Part shown: positions 8,061-16,106 of the stretch, one piece after another
Position numbering within the stretch: the stretch's first letter is position 1
How the letters are laid out: every line of letters starts with the position of its first letter
Source of the DNA: JANLTX01 sp049840835
GTDB taxonomy: Bacteria > Armatimonadota > Armatimonadia > Armatimonadales > Armatimonadaceae
Length of the DNA: 64,000 bases
Direction: 5' to 3'
Assembly: GCA_049840835.1 (NCBI GenBank)
Contig: JASGJG010000016.1
Coordinates: 238,991-302,990, forward strand
Made by a program: the position numbers and the translations under genes
Notes under the pieces: model-generated
Told to the model about the DNA's origin: nothing
Database searches by the model: none
Seen by the model: the letters and a program-made list of their open reading frames with translations, nothing else

Positions 8061-8924
8061 CTACCCCTGCTCGAAAGGCTCGCCCAATGCCGCAGGAGGC
8101 CGCACTTTTGCGCCGCGCAGAGCAAGCGCCAGCAGAGTCAGCACATAGGGCAACATCAGGAAGAGCGGGTAAGGAATCTTGAACACCCCCATCGCCTGAA
8201 GCCGCGCCTGCCCGGCATCGGCCAGGGCGAAAAGCAGTGCGGCTCCCAGAACCCCCAGCGGGCTCCAGCGCCCGAAGACAACTACCGCAAGGGCCACGAA
8301 GCCGCGCCCACCGGTCATTTCTTCCGTAAAGGTGTTGGAGAGACTGATAGAGAGCGCCGCACCCCCCAGTCCGCAGAGCGCACCGCAGACAACGCACGCG
8401 CCAACACGCAGCCAGCTCACCCCATAGCCTGCCGCCGCAGCCGCCTGTGGCTTCTCGCCGGTCGCGCGTATCGCCAGGCCGAGCCGTGTGCGGCTGAGCA
8501 AGTACTGAAATGTAGGAGCGAGCGTCAGGGCCAGCAGGGTCAAGAGGCTCCAGCCCTCCCAGTTCGGCAACGTGATGGCGGTAGGCGACTTCACGCCTTT
8601 CAGCCAGGCACGGAACCACACTCCGGTCAAACCGAGTGCCAGGAAGTTCAGCGTGGTTCCCACTATCACCTGATCCCGCTTCATGCCGACAGCAAATAAA
8701 GCAAAGAGCCCCCCCATGAGCGCCGATGCCAGCATTGCCGCAAGCGCTCCGAGTAATGGCTGTCCGGTAGTTACCGAGACAATCACGGCGGTCAGGGCTC
8801 CCACGAGCATCTGCCCTTCCAGGCCGATATTGACCACCCCCGCACGCTCACAGACAAGCTCCCCCAGAGCGGCAAGTAGTACAGGGGCCGAGTAGGCCAC
8901 AGCCAGTAGTAAGAACGCAATCAT
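8061..8924 (-). CDS. ABC importer permease (nucleoside/BMP type), second subunit
   Basis: A 287-residue inner-membrane permease of the BPD_transp_2 family, related to YufQ/NupC-type subunits. The conserved start ALGELVCERAGVVNIGLEGQMLVGA is diagnostic of this group. It overlaps the first permease gene by 4 bases (8921-8924) and is the last gene of the operon substrate-binding protein, ATPase, permease 1, permease 2. Such systems import purine nucleosides or related compounds in characterised cases. The downstream end abuts repeat copy B. Confidence 0.88.
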   Translation of the reverse strand: MIAFLLLAVAYSAPVLLAALGELVCERAGVVNIGLEGQMLVGALTAVIVSVTTGQPLLGALAAMLASALMGGLFALFAVGMKRDQVIVGTTLNFLALGLTGVWFRAWLKGVKSPTAITLPNWEGWSLLTLLALTLAPTFQYLLSRTRLGLAIRATGEKPQAAAAAGYGVSWLRVGACVVCGALCGLGGAALSISLSNTFTEEMTGGRGFVALAVVVFGRWSPLGVLGAALLFALADAGQARLQAMGVFKIPYPLFLMLPYVLTLLALALRGAKVRPPAALGEPFEQG

Positions 8925-9919
8925 CGGGAAGACCTCTGCTTACTGGCCCAGCCATACGCCAGCAGCGCGAACAGCACCACTGCCTGAAGAACCTGGATAA
9001 CGACAGAAGAGATACCCACCTGCTGAACCGACGATGACCCGGCGGTCAGCGCGCCGAAGAATAGCGCGGAGAGTAAGATTCCCGGCGCAGAGAGATTCGC
9101 CATGAGCGCCACCGCGATACCGGTGTACCCATAGCCCGGCGAGTATTTATCGGCAAGCAGATAGGTAACGCCGCAAATCTGTACAGCGCCTGCGAGTCCG
9201 GCGAGGGCGCCAGATAGCAGAAACGCCAGCGCCTGGGTTCGCTTGATAGAAATGCCTGCAGCTTCGGCAGCATCTGGTCCTGCCCCAACGGCGCGCAGGG
9301 CAAACCCTGCTGCCGAGTACTTCAGGAACGCCCAGACCAGAGCCACCAGAAACAGCACCAGCAGGAACCCGGCATGCAAGCGAGTTCCGGGGAGCAGTAG
9401 CGCGAACTTCGCGGGCACCAGCAATCTATCGGACTGGGGGAACTGCCCAGCGGCTTCTTGGAGCGGCCCACGCACCATCCAGGCCACCATTTGAATCGCC
9501 ACGAAGTTGAGCAGCAATGTGGAGAGGACTTCCTGCACGCCGCGCCAGAGCTTCAGCAGTGCCGCGATTCCCGACCAGAGCGCCCCGGCGAGTGCGCCTG
9601 CCAGAAGGCAGAGCGGCAGATGAACTGGTGCAGGCACGCGCATGGTGCCCAGCCAGGTAGCCGCGATAGCCCCCATAAGAAGCTGCCCCTCCGCTCCGAT
9701 GTTCATGAGGCGTGCACGGAAGCTGAGGGCGATGGAAAGCCCCGTAAGCACCAGTGGAATGGTCTGCACCAGGGTTTCGCCGAAGTCATAGCGGCTTCCA
9801 AACGCCCCCTTCCAGAGCGCGACGGCAACAGCCAATGGCGAGGCTCCGGCTAGCAGAATCACCCCGCAGAGAACCACCAATCCAACCGAAGCGCAGAGAA
9901 CCAGAGCACGTAGCTTCAC
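8921..9919 (-). CDS. ABC importer permease (nucleoside/BMP type), first subunit
   Basis: A 332-residue BPD_transp_2 permease of the YufP type. It has an extra N-terminal TM helix, then LSIALSFRARLMNIGAEGQLLMGAI, the conserved cytoplasmic coupling region in its first half, and about eight more hydrophobic segments. It starts at GTG 9919, which overlaps the TGA stop of the ATPase gene by 4 bases (GTGA), and it overlaps the second permease by 4 bases at its other end. It would pair with the second permease to form the channel. Confidence 0.87.
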   Translation of the reverse strand: MKLRALVLCASVGLVVLCGVILLAGASPLAVAVALWKGAFGSRYDFGETLVQTIPLVLTGLSIALSFRARLMNIGAEGQLLMGAIAATWLGTMRVPAPVHLPLCLLAGALAGALWSGIAALLKLWRGVQEVLSTLLLNFVAIQMVAWMVRGPLQEAAGQFPQSDRLLVPAKFALLLPGTRLHAGFLLVLFLVALVWAFLKYSAAGFALRAVGAGPDAAEAAGISIKRTQALAFLLSGALAGLAGAVQICGVTYLLADKYSPGYGYTGIAVALMANLSAPGILLSALFFGALTAGSSSVQQVGISSVVIQVLQAVVLFALLAYGWASKQRSSR

Positions 9920-11458
9920 GTGGCTCCCCCCATAAGGCGACCCAGGGTAGCTCGCGACGAATCCTGGGCAACCGTGAGCCGCCCTTCGTAGAGAACGCCG
10001 ACTCTATCGGAAAGCGCCTGGATTTCGTCTAGCTCCGTGGAGATAAGCACGATAGCTGCCCCGGCATCGCGGGCTTTCCGGAGGGCATCATGGACAAAGG
10101 CGATAGCGCCAACATCGAGCCCTCGTGTAGGATTGACGGCAACGACAACTCTGGGGCTATCCGCCAGCGCTCGAGCCAATACAACCTTTTGCTGGTTCCC
10201 ACCTGAAAGCGAGTTGGCAGCCGCTTCCGGTCCTTCAGCCCGAATATCGAACCGGGTGATGGCAGTTCGAGTGCGCTCGCGGAGCTTGGGCCAGTTGAGT
10301 AACGGTCCTTTGCGAAACCGAGAGTCATTGTGCACTCCCAGAGTGAGGTTCTCGGTGAGACTCAGCGGTAGAGCCAGCCCCTGTCGCTGCCGGTCGGCAG
10401 GCACTGATGTCACTCCTGCCCGGTGAAACGCTGCAGGGTTGGGTGCGGGAGCACTACCGTCTATAAGAATCTGGCCGCTCGCAGGCCGCTTGAGCCCGGT
10501 AAGGCACTCCGAGAGCGCATCTTGACCGTTGCCATCCACTCCAGCCACACCGAATATCTCGCCCGGTGCCACAGAGAAATGGACACTATCTAATTCAGGA
10601 CGGCTACTGCCCGCCACGGTAAGCGAGCGCACAAATAATCTCTCACCCCCTCCCTCTTCAGGGGAGGGGGTCGGCGAAGCCGGGGGAGAGGTAGAGGCAT
10701 CTCCCTCCCCTTCGCCAGCATCTTTGCGGCTTCGGTGTCTTCCCCCACCATGGCGGCGGCAAGTGCGGCTTTATCCGCTTTGCCTGGCTCATCGAAATGG
10801 GCTACGACTTTACCGCGCCGGAGAACGGTTACGCGGTCAGCGAGCGCTAATACTTCATCCAGCTTATGAGAAATGAAGACGACTCCGCGGCCTTCGTCGG
10901 CTAATCGGCGGATGACACCGAAAAGCTCCGGGGTTTCTGTGGGGGTCAGTACAGCAGTCGGTTCATCAAAGAGGACCAGCTTTTTATCCCCGCGCAACGC
11001 TTTAAGAATCTCGATACGCTGCTGGGTACCTAAAGGCAATCCACCAGTCAGTGAATCCCAGGGCAGGTTCCAGTCCAGCCGGGTAGCCAGCGCTTTTGCC
11101 TCTTCTAAGACCTTCACAATCGGCCAGCTCAGGGGGCCACCCATAGTGCCGGGTGCCCCCAGGAGCAGGTTCTCGGCTACGGTAAGCGTGGGGATCAGCA
11201 GGAAATGCTGATGGACGATACCGACGCCGCGTAGAGAGGCGTCTGCGGGGAGCGTAGTTGTACCGGACCCCCATTTAAATAGAGCTGCCCGCCGCTGGGG
11301 CGAAGTAGCCCAGAGAGCAGGTTCATCAGAGTAGACTTCCCTGCTCCGTTCTCTCCCAGAAGCGCGTGGACTTCTCCAGGCCGCACCGCGAAGTTCACAG
11401 CATCTAGCGCCACGAACTCCCCGAAGCGGCGCCCAATGCCACGCGCTTCTGCAACCAG
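9916..11458 (-). pseudogene. ABC importer ATPase (tandem-domain, BMP type), broken in two places
   Basis: The parts of a ~500-residue two-domain sugar/nucleoside-type ATPase lie in order but in three frames. The first piece holds Walker A (LLGENGAGKSTL) and stops making sense after LNGGPVQLRSPQ near 11240. The second frame resumes with DASLRGVGIVHQHF and carries GTQQRIEILKAL, LFDEPTAVLTPTE and the first-domain end. It then runs into a palindromic repeat at 10641-10712. The third piece (from about 10632) holds the second domain, with GVDGNGQDALS, the signature SGGNQQKVVLARAL and NPTRGLDVGA. The first break looks like one missing base; the second coincides with the inserted repeat. CTG 11458 is a guess at the start. 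The importer may be inactive, or these may be partly sequence errors. Confidence 0.75.
10641..10712. repeat. Short palindromic repeat inserted in the ABC ATPase gene
   Basis: Core 10646-10670 is a perfect self-complementary-ended 25-mer, CCCCCTCCC...GGGAGGGGG with TCTTCAG in the middle. It is followed by TCGGCGAAGCC and GGGGGAGAGGTA, then a second arm with TCTCCCTCCCC. The same 25-bp core and the GGGGGAGAGGTA tail occur at 37978-38017. It sits in the linker between the two ATPase domains and separates their reading frames. Confidence 0.75.
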
Positions 11459-11472
11459 GCTCGGGCTCTGGT

Positions 11473-12525
11473 CTACGGCGAGACCTTTCCAGCGATGATG
11501 TCGGCCTCGGCCTGCTTCACCTTGGCTTTCAGGTCATCTGGAATCTTTCCGGCAAAGCCATCATTGAATACGAAGCTAACGGCTTTCTCTTTCAGACCAA
11601 CCACATAGGGCTTACCCTCACCCTTACCCGCTTTCACTTTCTCGGCAACGGCGGTATAGGCAGCCTTAGTATCCAGCACGAAGCTTCCCAGGTTCTTGGG
11701 AGTAGCCAGGTCGTTCTGGAGAGAGTTGGCGCCGATAAAGTAGCCCCCCTTCTCCATAACTACCTGAGCCACGCCCTGACCACCCGCGTTTGCGTTATGG
11801 CTGAGCACATCACACTTTTCGGCGATCAGTGCCTCGGCCTGCTGCTTGGCCTTGGGAATATCGTTACCATCGCCCGTGAAGACGATCTTGACTTCGATCT
11901 TGGGGTTTACGGCTTTGGCGCCCTTTTCAAAGCTGGCAAACGCTTCCTTGATAATCGGAATCTCATCCCCACCGATGCAAGCGATCTTGCCCGTCTTGCT
12001 CATACCTGCGGCGACCATACCTGCCAGGTAGGTCGCCTGGCCCGGTGCGAACTGAATCGGAGTCACGTTGCCCGCTACCTCACGTCCTCCAACGACCACG
12101 AAGGTAGTCTTAGGGAAGCTTGGCGCCACCGCTTTCGCCGCCTCATCGTACTCGGAGGCATGCAGGAAGATAAGCTGGTCGCCACTCTCAGCTAGCTTAC
12201 GAATCGCACCCTCGACATCGGCCTTACCCGGCGACTCAATGGTCGGAGTGGGTTCCGCCCCCAGGCTAGTCTTGAAGCTTTGCACCGCATCGTTTGCCGG
12301 GCCAGACCAGGCGGTATCCGTAATCTTGCTCGGCGTAACTAAGCCGATTTTGAACGCACCTTCCGGTGCAGGCGGAATTCCCACGGTCGAAGTTGAAGTC
12401 GCGGCAGGGCTTGCTCCGGGAGCAGGCGTAGCATCGGTGGTTTTGGGAGCTTCCTGCTGGGCGCAGCCTGCGAGAGCGAAAATGGCAGCGAGCGCTCCAA
12501 AAGCGCTTCGGCGGGTCGTTTTCAT
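11473..12525 (-). CDS. BMP-family substrate-binding lipoprotein of ABC importer
   Basis: A 350-residue lipoprotein of the BMP (PnrA/TmpC/Med) family. The start ATG 12525 gives MKTTRRSAFGALAAIF followed by ALAGC, a clean lipobox with Cys21. A Pro/Ala/Thr-rich tether (residues 22-50) precedes the binding fold, which starts FKIGLVTPSKITDTAWS. QFAPGQATYLAGMVAAGMSKTGKIACIGG is typical of the family and contains the ligand-site Gly-rich loop. Known members bind purine nucleosides. It is the first gene of the importer operon; the ATPase reading frame follows at once. Confidence 0.9.
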   Translation of the reverse strand: MKTTRRSAFGALAAIFALAGCAQQEAPKTTDATPAPGASPAATSTSTVGIPPAPEGAFKIGLVTPSKITDTAWSGPANDAVQSFKTSLGAEPTPTIESPGKADVEGAIRKLAESGDQLIFLHASEYDEAAKAVAPSFPKTTFVVVGGREVAGNVTPIQFAPGQATYLAGMVAAGMSKTGKIACIGGDEIPIIKEAFASFEKGAKAVNPKIEVKIVFTGDGNDIPKAKQQAEALIAEKCDVLSHNANAGGQGVAQVVMEKGGYFIGANSLQNDLATPKNLGSFVLDTKAAYTAVAEKVKAGKGEGKPYVVGLKEKAVSFVFNDGFAGKIPDDLKAKVKQAEADIIAGKVSP

Positions 12526-12594
12526 GGCGTAAGTGTACATGCTGTGGAGGAATTTCTCACACCATGGAACATTTCCCTTCACGTATTGGTTCCC

Positions 12595-13080
12595 ATGAGA
12601 AAAATGGACACAGCAACCTTTATCGGACTGGGCACTGTCGCCCTGGGAATCGGGCTGATGTGGTGGCAGGCAAGCCACCGTGCCGGACTCTGGAAAAGCC
12701 GCCTGCGCGCGCTGGGACTGAATCAGCAGGGCGAGGGCGTTCTGGACGGGCGCGGGGTTTCCGTCACCGAGAGCCGGGGCATTCTGACCATTTCCGTCTG
12801 TATCGCTAACCGAAGTCGGCTGTTCGATGAAGTCCGCGCCGATGACCTGCTGGCGCTCGCCCGCTGGATCTCCCCTCTTACCCGTGCCCAACTGACCACC
12901 CTGGCTCCTCTGCGCGGAGACTGGCGGGCCAGCGTTGTCGGACGCACGCTTACTTTGAGCGGACAGAGCGCCACCATACGCCATCCGGAGCTACTGGGAT
13001 ATCTGGTCACCCTGGCCTGTGAGCTTGCCGAAGGGGTAGACTCCCGCGCTTTCTCAACCAGAGCGGCTATGGCCCGCTGA
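12595..13080 (+). CDS. Single-TM protein of unknown function
   Basis: A 161-residue protein I do not recognise. A hydrophobic helix at about 6-22 (ATFIGLGTVALGIGLMWW) anchors it, with the rest probably cytoplasmic by the positive-inside rule, because Arg and Lys are common after the helix. The soluble part has alternating strands and no known motif. It is divergent from the BMP lipoprotein gene with a 69-bp gap. ATG 12604 is an alternative start. Confidence 0.6.
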   Translation: MRKMDTATFIGLGTVALGIGLMWWQASHRAGLWKSRLRALGLNQQGEGVLDGRGVSVTESRGILTISVCIANRSRLFDEVRADDLLALARWISPLTRAQLTTLAPLRGDWRASVVGRTLTLSGQSATIRHPELLGYLVTLACELAEGVDSRAFSTRAAMAR

Positions 13081-13212
13081 CGTTCCAATACACTTTACGA
13101 AGGTCAAATAGCCCGCATCTAACTTACCCCAACCGTTTGAGCGCGTTTTCGCGAAGGATTCCCACCGCTACAGTGATGGATAATCGCCCATCGGCTTTGA
13201 TACACTGAAAGC

Positions 13213-14637
13213 ATGAGCGGGTTTTGCAAACGAACACGACGTGAGTTTCTGTGGGAAGCGGGCGCGGGTTTTACCGGCCTGGCGCTGGCGGGACTGATGG
13301 GCAGTGAGGCCCGCGCGGAGAGCAAGTCGAATCCGCTGGCAGCCAAGCCCCCTATGTTCCCGGCCAAGGCCAAGACTGTCATCTTCCTCTTTATGTACGG
13401 TGGCCCCAGCCATATCGACACCTTCGACTACAAGCCGGAGATGAAGGGCCGCGATAACCAGTCCATAGAGGTAAAGACCTTCGGGCGTGGCGGTAAGCGT
13501 AACACGGGGCGCATCATCGAGCCGAAGTGGGCGTTCAAGCAGTATGGGCAGTGCGGCAAGTGGGTCAGCGATCTGTTCCCCAATGTCGGCACCTGTGTCG
13601 ATGACATCGCGTTCCTGCACTCCATGACCGCTGACTCCCCGATTCATGGCTCGGCCATGCTTCAGATGAACTCGGGCAAGATTCTCAGCGGCGCGCCCTG
13701 TCTGGGCTCCTGGGTGAACTACGGCCTGGGTTCGGTGAACGAAAACCTGCCGGGCTTCGTGGTCATGCTGGACCAGAGCGGTGGCCCCATCTCCGGCGCC
13801 AAGAACTGGAGCAGCGGCTACATGCCTGCTGCGTTCCAGGGCACTGTTCTCCGCTCCGCAGGCGACCCGATTCTGGATCTCGCCCGCCCACAGGGTATGA
13901 CCGATCATGCCCAGCGTGAGCTACTAGACACTCTGAACGCCTACAATGGGGATCATCTGAAGACCCGTGCGGACAACACCAACCTGGCAGCCCGAATCTC
14001 TAGCTACGAGCTGGCTTACAAGATGCAGGCAGAGGCGCCAATCGCCGTAGATATCGACAGCGAGCCAGAGCATATCAAGAAGATGTACGGCTTAGATGAT
14101 CCTAAGACCGCAGACTTCGCCCGTAAGATGCTTCTAACACGCCGTCTGGTAGAAAAAGGCGTGCGGTTTATTCAGGTCTACTCTGGCGGTGGTCACAACG
14201 ATTCCAACTGGGATGCCCACGGCGACCTGGTATTCAACCATAACCTGCACGCGGGTCGTACCGATAAACCTATTGCAGCTCTGCTCAAGGACCTGAAGCA
14301 ACGCGGTCTCTTAGACTCTACTCTAGTTATCTGGGGCGGCGAGTTCGGGCGGCAGCCTGTTGCCGAGTACGCTGCGGGTACAGGCCGTGACCACAATGCC
14401 TACGGCTTCACCACATGGATGGCCGGTGGCGGTATCAAGGGCGGCGTGAGCTATGGCTCCACCGATGAGCTAGGCGCACGCGCCGTGGAAGACCCCCTCC
14501 ACGTAAAGCGCATGCACGCGACTGCCTTACAGTGCATGGGCCTGGACCCGAACGGTCTGAGCTATTTCTATGGCGGTCTGGATCAGAAACTGGTGGGCGT
14601 AGAACACGTAGAGCCCATCAAAGAGCTAATCAAGTAA
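13213..14637 (+). CDS. DUF1501 protein with Tat signal
   Basis: A 474-residue DUF1501 protein, a family distantly related to sulfatases and abundant in Planctomycetota, Verrucomicrobiota and Armatimonadota. The N-terminus has a twin-arginine signal (TRREFLWEAGAGFTGLALAG). Features typical of the family include VIFLFMYGGPSHIDTFDYKP, LHSMTADSPIHGSAM, GGHNDSNWDAHGD and WGGEFGRQP...GRDHN. It is usually next to a DUF1549/DUF1553 cytochrome-like gene, but that partner is absent here. The function of the family is unknown; export by Tat suggests a folded, possibly metal-containing protein. Confidence 0.9.
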   Translation: MSGFCKRTRREFLWEAGAGFTGLALAGLMGSEARAESKSNPLAAKPPMFPAKAKTVIFLFMYGGPSHIDTFDYKPEMKGRDNQSIEVKTFGRGGKRNTGRIIEPKWAFKQYGQCGKWVSDLFPNVGTCVDDIAFLHSMTADSPIHGSAMLQMNSGKILSGAPCLGSWVNYGLGSVNENLPGFVVMLDQSGGPISGAKNWSSGYMPAAFQGTVLRSAGDPILDLARPQGMTDHAQRELLDTLNAYNGDHLKTRADNTNLAARISSYELAYKMQAEAPIAVDIDSEPEHIKKMYGLDDPKTADFARKMLLTRRLVEKGVRFIQVYSGGGHNDSNWDAHGDLVFNHNLHAGRTDKPIAALLKDLKQRGLLDSTLVIWGGEFGRQPVAEYAAGTGRDHNAYGFTTWMAGGGIKGGVSYGSTDELGARAVEDPLHVKRMHATALQCMGLDPNGLSYFYGGLDQKLVGVEHVEPIKELIK

Positions 14638-14644
14638 AGCAGAT

Positions 14645-14690
14645 AACCCAGAAGCCCCCGCAGAGATTTCTCTGCGGGGGCTTCTGGGTT
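14645..14690. terminator. Long perfect hairpin between convergent genes
   Basis: A ~22-bp perfect stem (AACCCAGAAGCCCCCGCAGA and its complement) with a 2-base centre lies 7 bases after the DUF1501 stop. There is no U-run, but the stem is long and GC-rich. It lies between the convergent genes ending at 14637 and 14743 and can serve both directions. Confidence 0.75.
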
Positions 14691-14742
14691 GCGGGTACAT
14701 ATGGCGCGTTTCACGAGGGATTTCAATCCCTCGGACTATGTG

Positions 14743-16011
14743 TTATCGACGCGCGGTAGCGACCCAATCCCATGTGGGCAATACAGAGCCGTTCTTCAGC
14801 CGGAGTCCCTGGGAGTTACTAGTGAAGCCTCCATCCGTACCCGTGGAATTTACCGAGATGGCTGCTACGTTGGTGGCCTCTATCGGGGTCACTTCACCTG
14901 GGTCGCTGATGCCATTGCTGTTTCTATCCTGCCAGAGAGCCAGACCTTTTAGCTCTTTGCCAGAAAGCCATCCATCACCATTGTCGTCCAGCGAGGCCAT
15001 AGCCGCGTAGCCGTCTTTCCAGAACAGCCAGAACGTGCTGGAACCGAAAAGCTGCACACCAGAGGTTATCTTGCCGGTGCGCTTGGGGTCCCATACCAGA
15101 ATCGCGGTCTCGGGCGCGGGCCACGAGTCCAATATACGCATCCCGGTACCATCTAAATCGAAACGCATCGCCCTGCTGCGTTGCACCACGGTTCTGCCAT
15201 CTACACCAGGTTTCAGAGAAAATACAATCGGTGTAACCGCACGAGGACGCTTGGACAGTGTTGCCAGCGTGGTGGCAATCCGACTCAGACGAGATTTCTC
15301 GGTGGCCGTAATATCTCCGCGCGCTGTAAGCAACCGTTTATACGAAGCACCCGCTTCTTCACTCACCAACGTTTGGTGGAACCCTGGCCTGTCCTTCAAG
15401 TCATTCGTCTCTGCTCGGTCAAATGCTAGCCAATAGTTCTGAATAGCTGCTGTTAGCCAGGCCTTAGACGAAGCATTCAAACCGGAGAGCGCCCCGACTT
15501 TTGGTGCGTAGGGTGCGCCATCTTCCAGAGCGCAGGCAAGACAAAGCTCAAATAGACCAGGGCTAGAAGAGTAGCTCAAAGAATCTGGGCTTTTCGGGGA
15601 AGCATGTTCCCCACGCATAGCCATTGCTCGGTTCAGATTCACCACAGCTGCTCGCACATGCGCAATCTGAGCCTTATTCGAGCGCTTGTAGCAGGCTGGG
15701 CCAGGCGCTTTACTCTTGCCTTGCTTATCACCACCCCACCAGTCATCAAACTGCCTGCCTCCACCATAGACAGCTAGAGTTTGTGCCTGTGGGTCGTTTT
15801 CCTGAGTCTTATCTCTGGGTGCCACGAAGGCGAAATAATTCACCCGCCCCAGCAGGTAGTAGTTCTCTGCCTCTTTTGGCTTTTTCTGAATCGCCGCCTT
15901 GAGATTGCCAATCAGCCGTGGTATGGGCATGTTTTCCGGTCCTGGCCCGAAGGTATAGCCTCCAATACACAGCGTCAGCAGTAGAAGTGCTAGTAAAACT
16001 CCTCGCTTCAT
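14743..16011 (-). CDS. Secreted protein with EF-hand-like calcium motifs
   Basis: A 422-residue protein with an N-terminal signal peptide (MKRGVLLALLLLTLCIGGY). The N-terminal part has a TPR-like stretch (KPKEAENYYLLGRVNYFAF). The C-terminal part, about 337-365, has DDNGDGWLSGKELKG followed by WQDRNSNGISDPGEV, two calcium-binding loops in the style of dockerins and of the repeats near secreted bacterial toxins; a DLDGTG precedes them. The start has a strong GGAGG eight bases upstream. Function is unknown; a calcium-stabilised extracellular or periplasmic role is likely. It lies downstream of pckG, separated by a hairpin. Confidence 0.75.
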   Translation of the reverse strand: MKRGVLLALLLLTLCIGGYTFGPGPENMPIPRLIGNLKAAIQKKPKEAENYYLLGRVNYFAFVAPRDKTQENDPQAQTLAVYGGGRQFDDWWGGDKQGKSKAPGPACYKRSNKAQIAHVRAAVVNLNRAMAMRGEHASPKSPDSLSYSSSPGLFELCLACALEDGAPYAPKVGALSGLNASSKAWLTAAIQNYWLAFDRAETNDLKDRPGFHQTLVSEEAGASYKRLLTARGDITATEKSRLSRIATTLATLSKRPRAVTPIVFSLKPGVDGRTVVQRSRAMRFDLDGTGMRILDSWPAPETAILVWDPKRTGKITSGVQLFGSSTFWLFWKDGYAAMASLDDNGDGWLSGKELKGLALWQDRNSNGISDPGEVTPIEATNVAAISVNSTGTDGGFTSNSQGLRLKNGSVLPTWDWVATARR

Positions 16012-16062
16012 GGCTCGTTCCTCCTATTCGGAGTTTTCGTGCCTGTTAACTGTTCTTCCTCT

Positions 16063-16098
16063 GCACTAGGGATTAATACACGCATTAATCCCTAGTGC
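16063..16098. terminator. 15-bp perfect hairpin between pckG and the secreted protein gene
   Basis: GCACTAGGGATTAAT (16063-16077) and its exact complement (16084-16098) flank a 6-base loop. It lies 9 bases beyond the pckG stop. The T-rich side is on the + strand (TTTAT) rather than on the side expected for a pckG terminator, so it could be a terminator, a 3' stabiliser, or an operator-like palindrome upstream of the gene at 16011. Confidence 0.55.
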
Positions 16099-16106
16099 TT
16101 TATAGG

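Noticed and set aside
7684..8619. A 311-codon minus-strand frame spanning the repeat and two genes
   Set aside because: It runs antisense to the glycosyltransferase, through repeat copy B and out of frame inside the permease; the overlapped genes are clear.
9458..9853. A 131-codon plus-strand frame inside the first permease
   Set aside because: It is rich in Arg, Gln and His and is antisense to a well-supported membrane protein.
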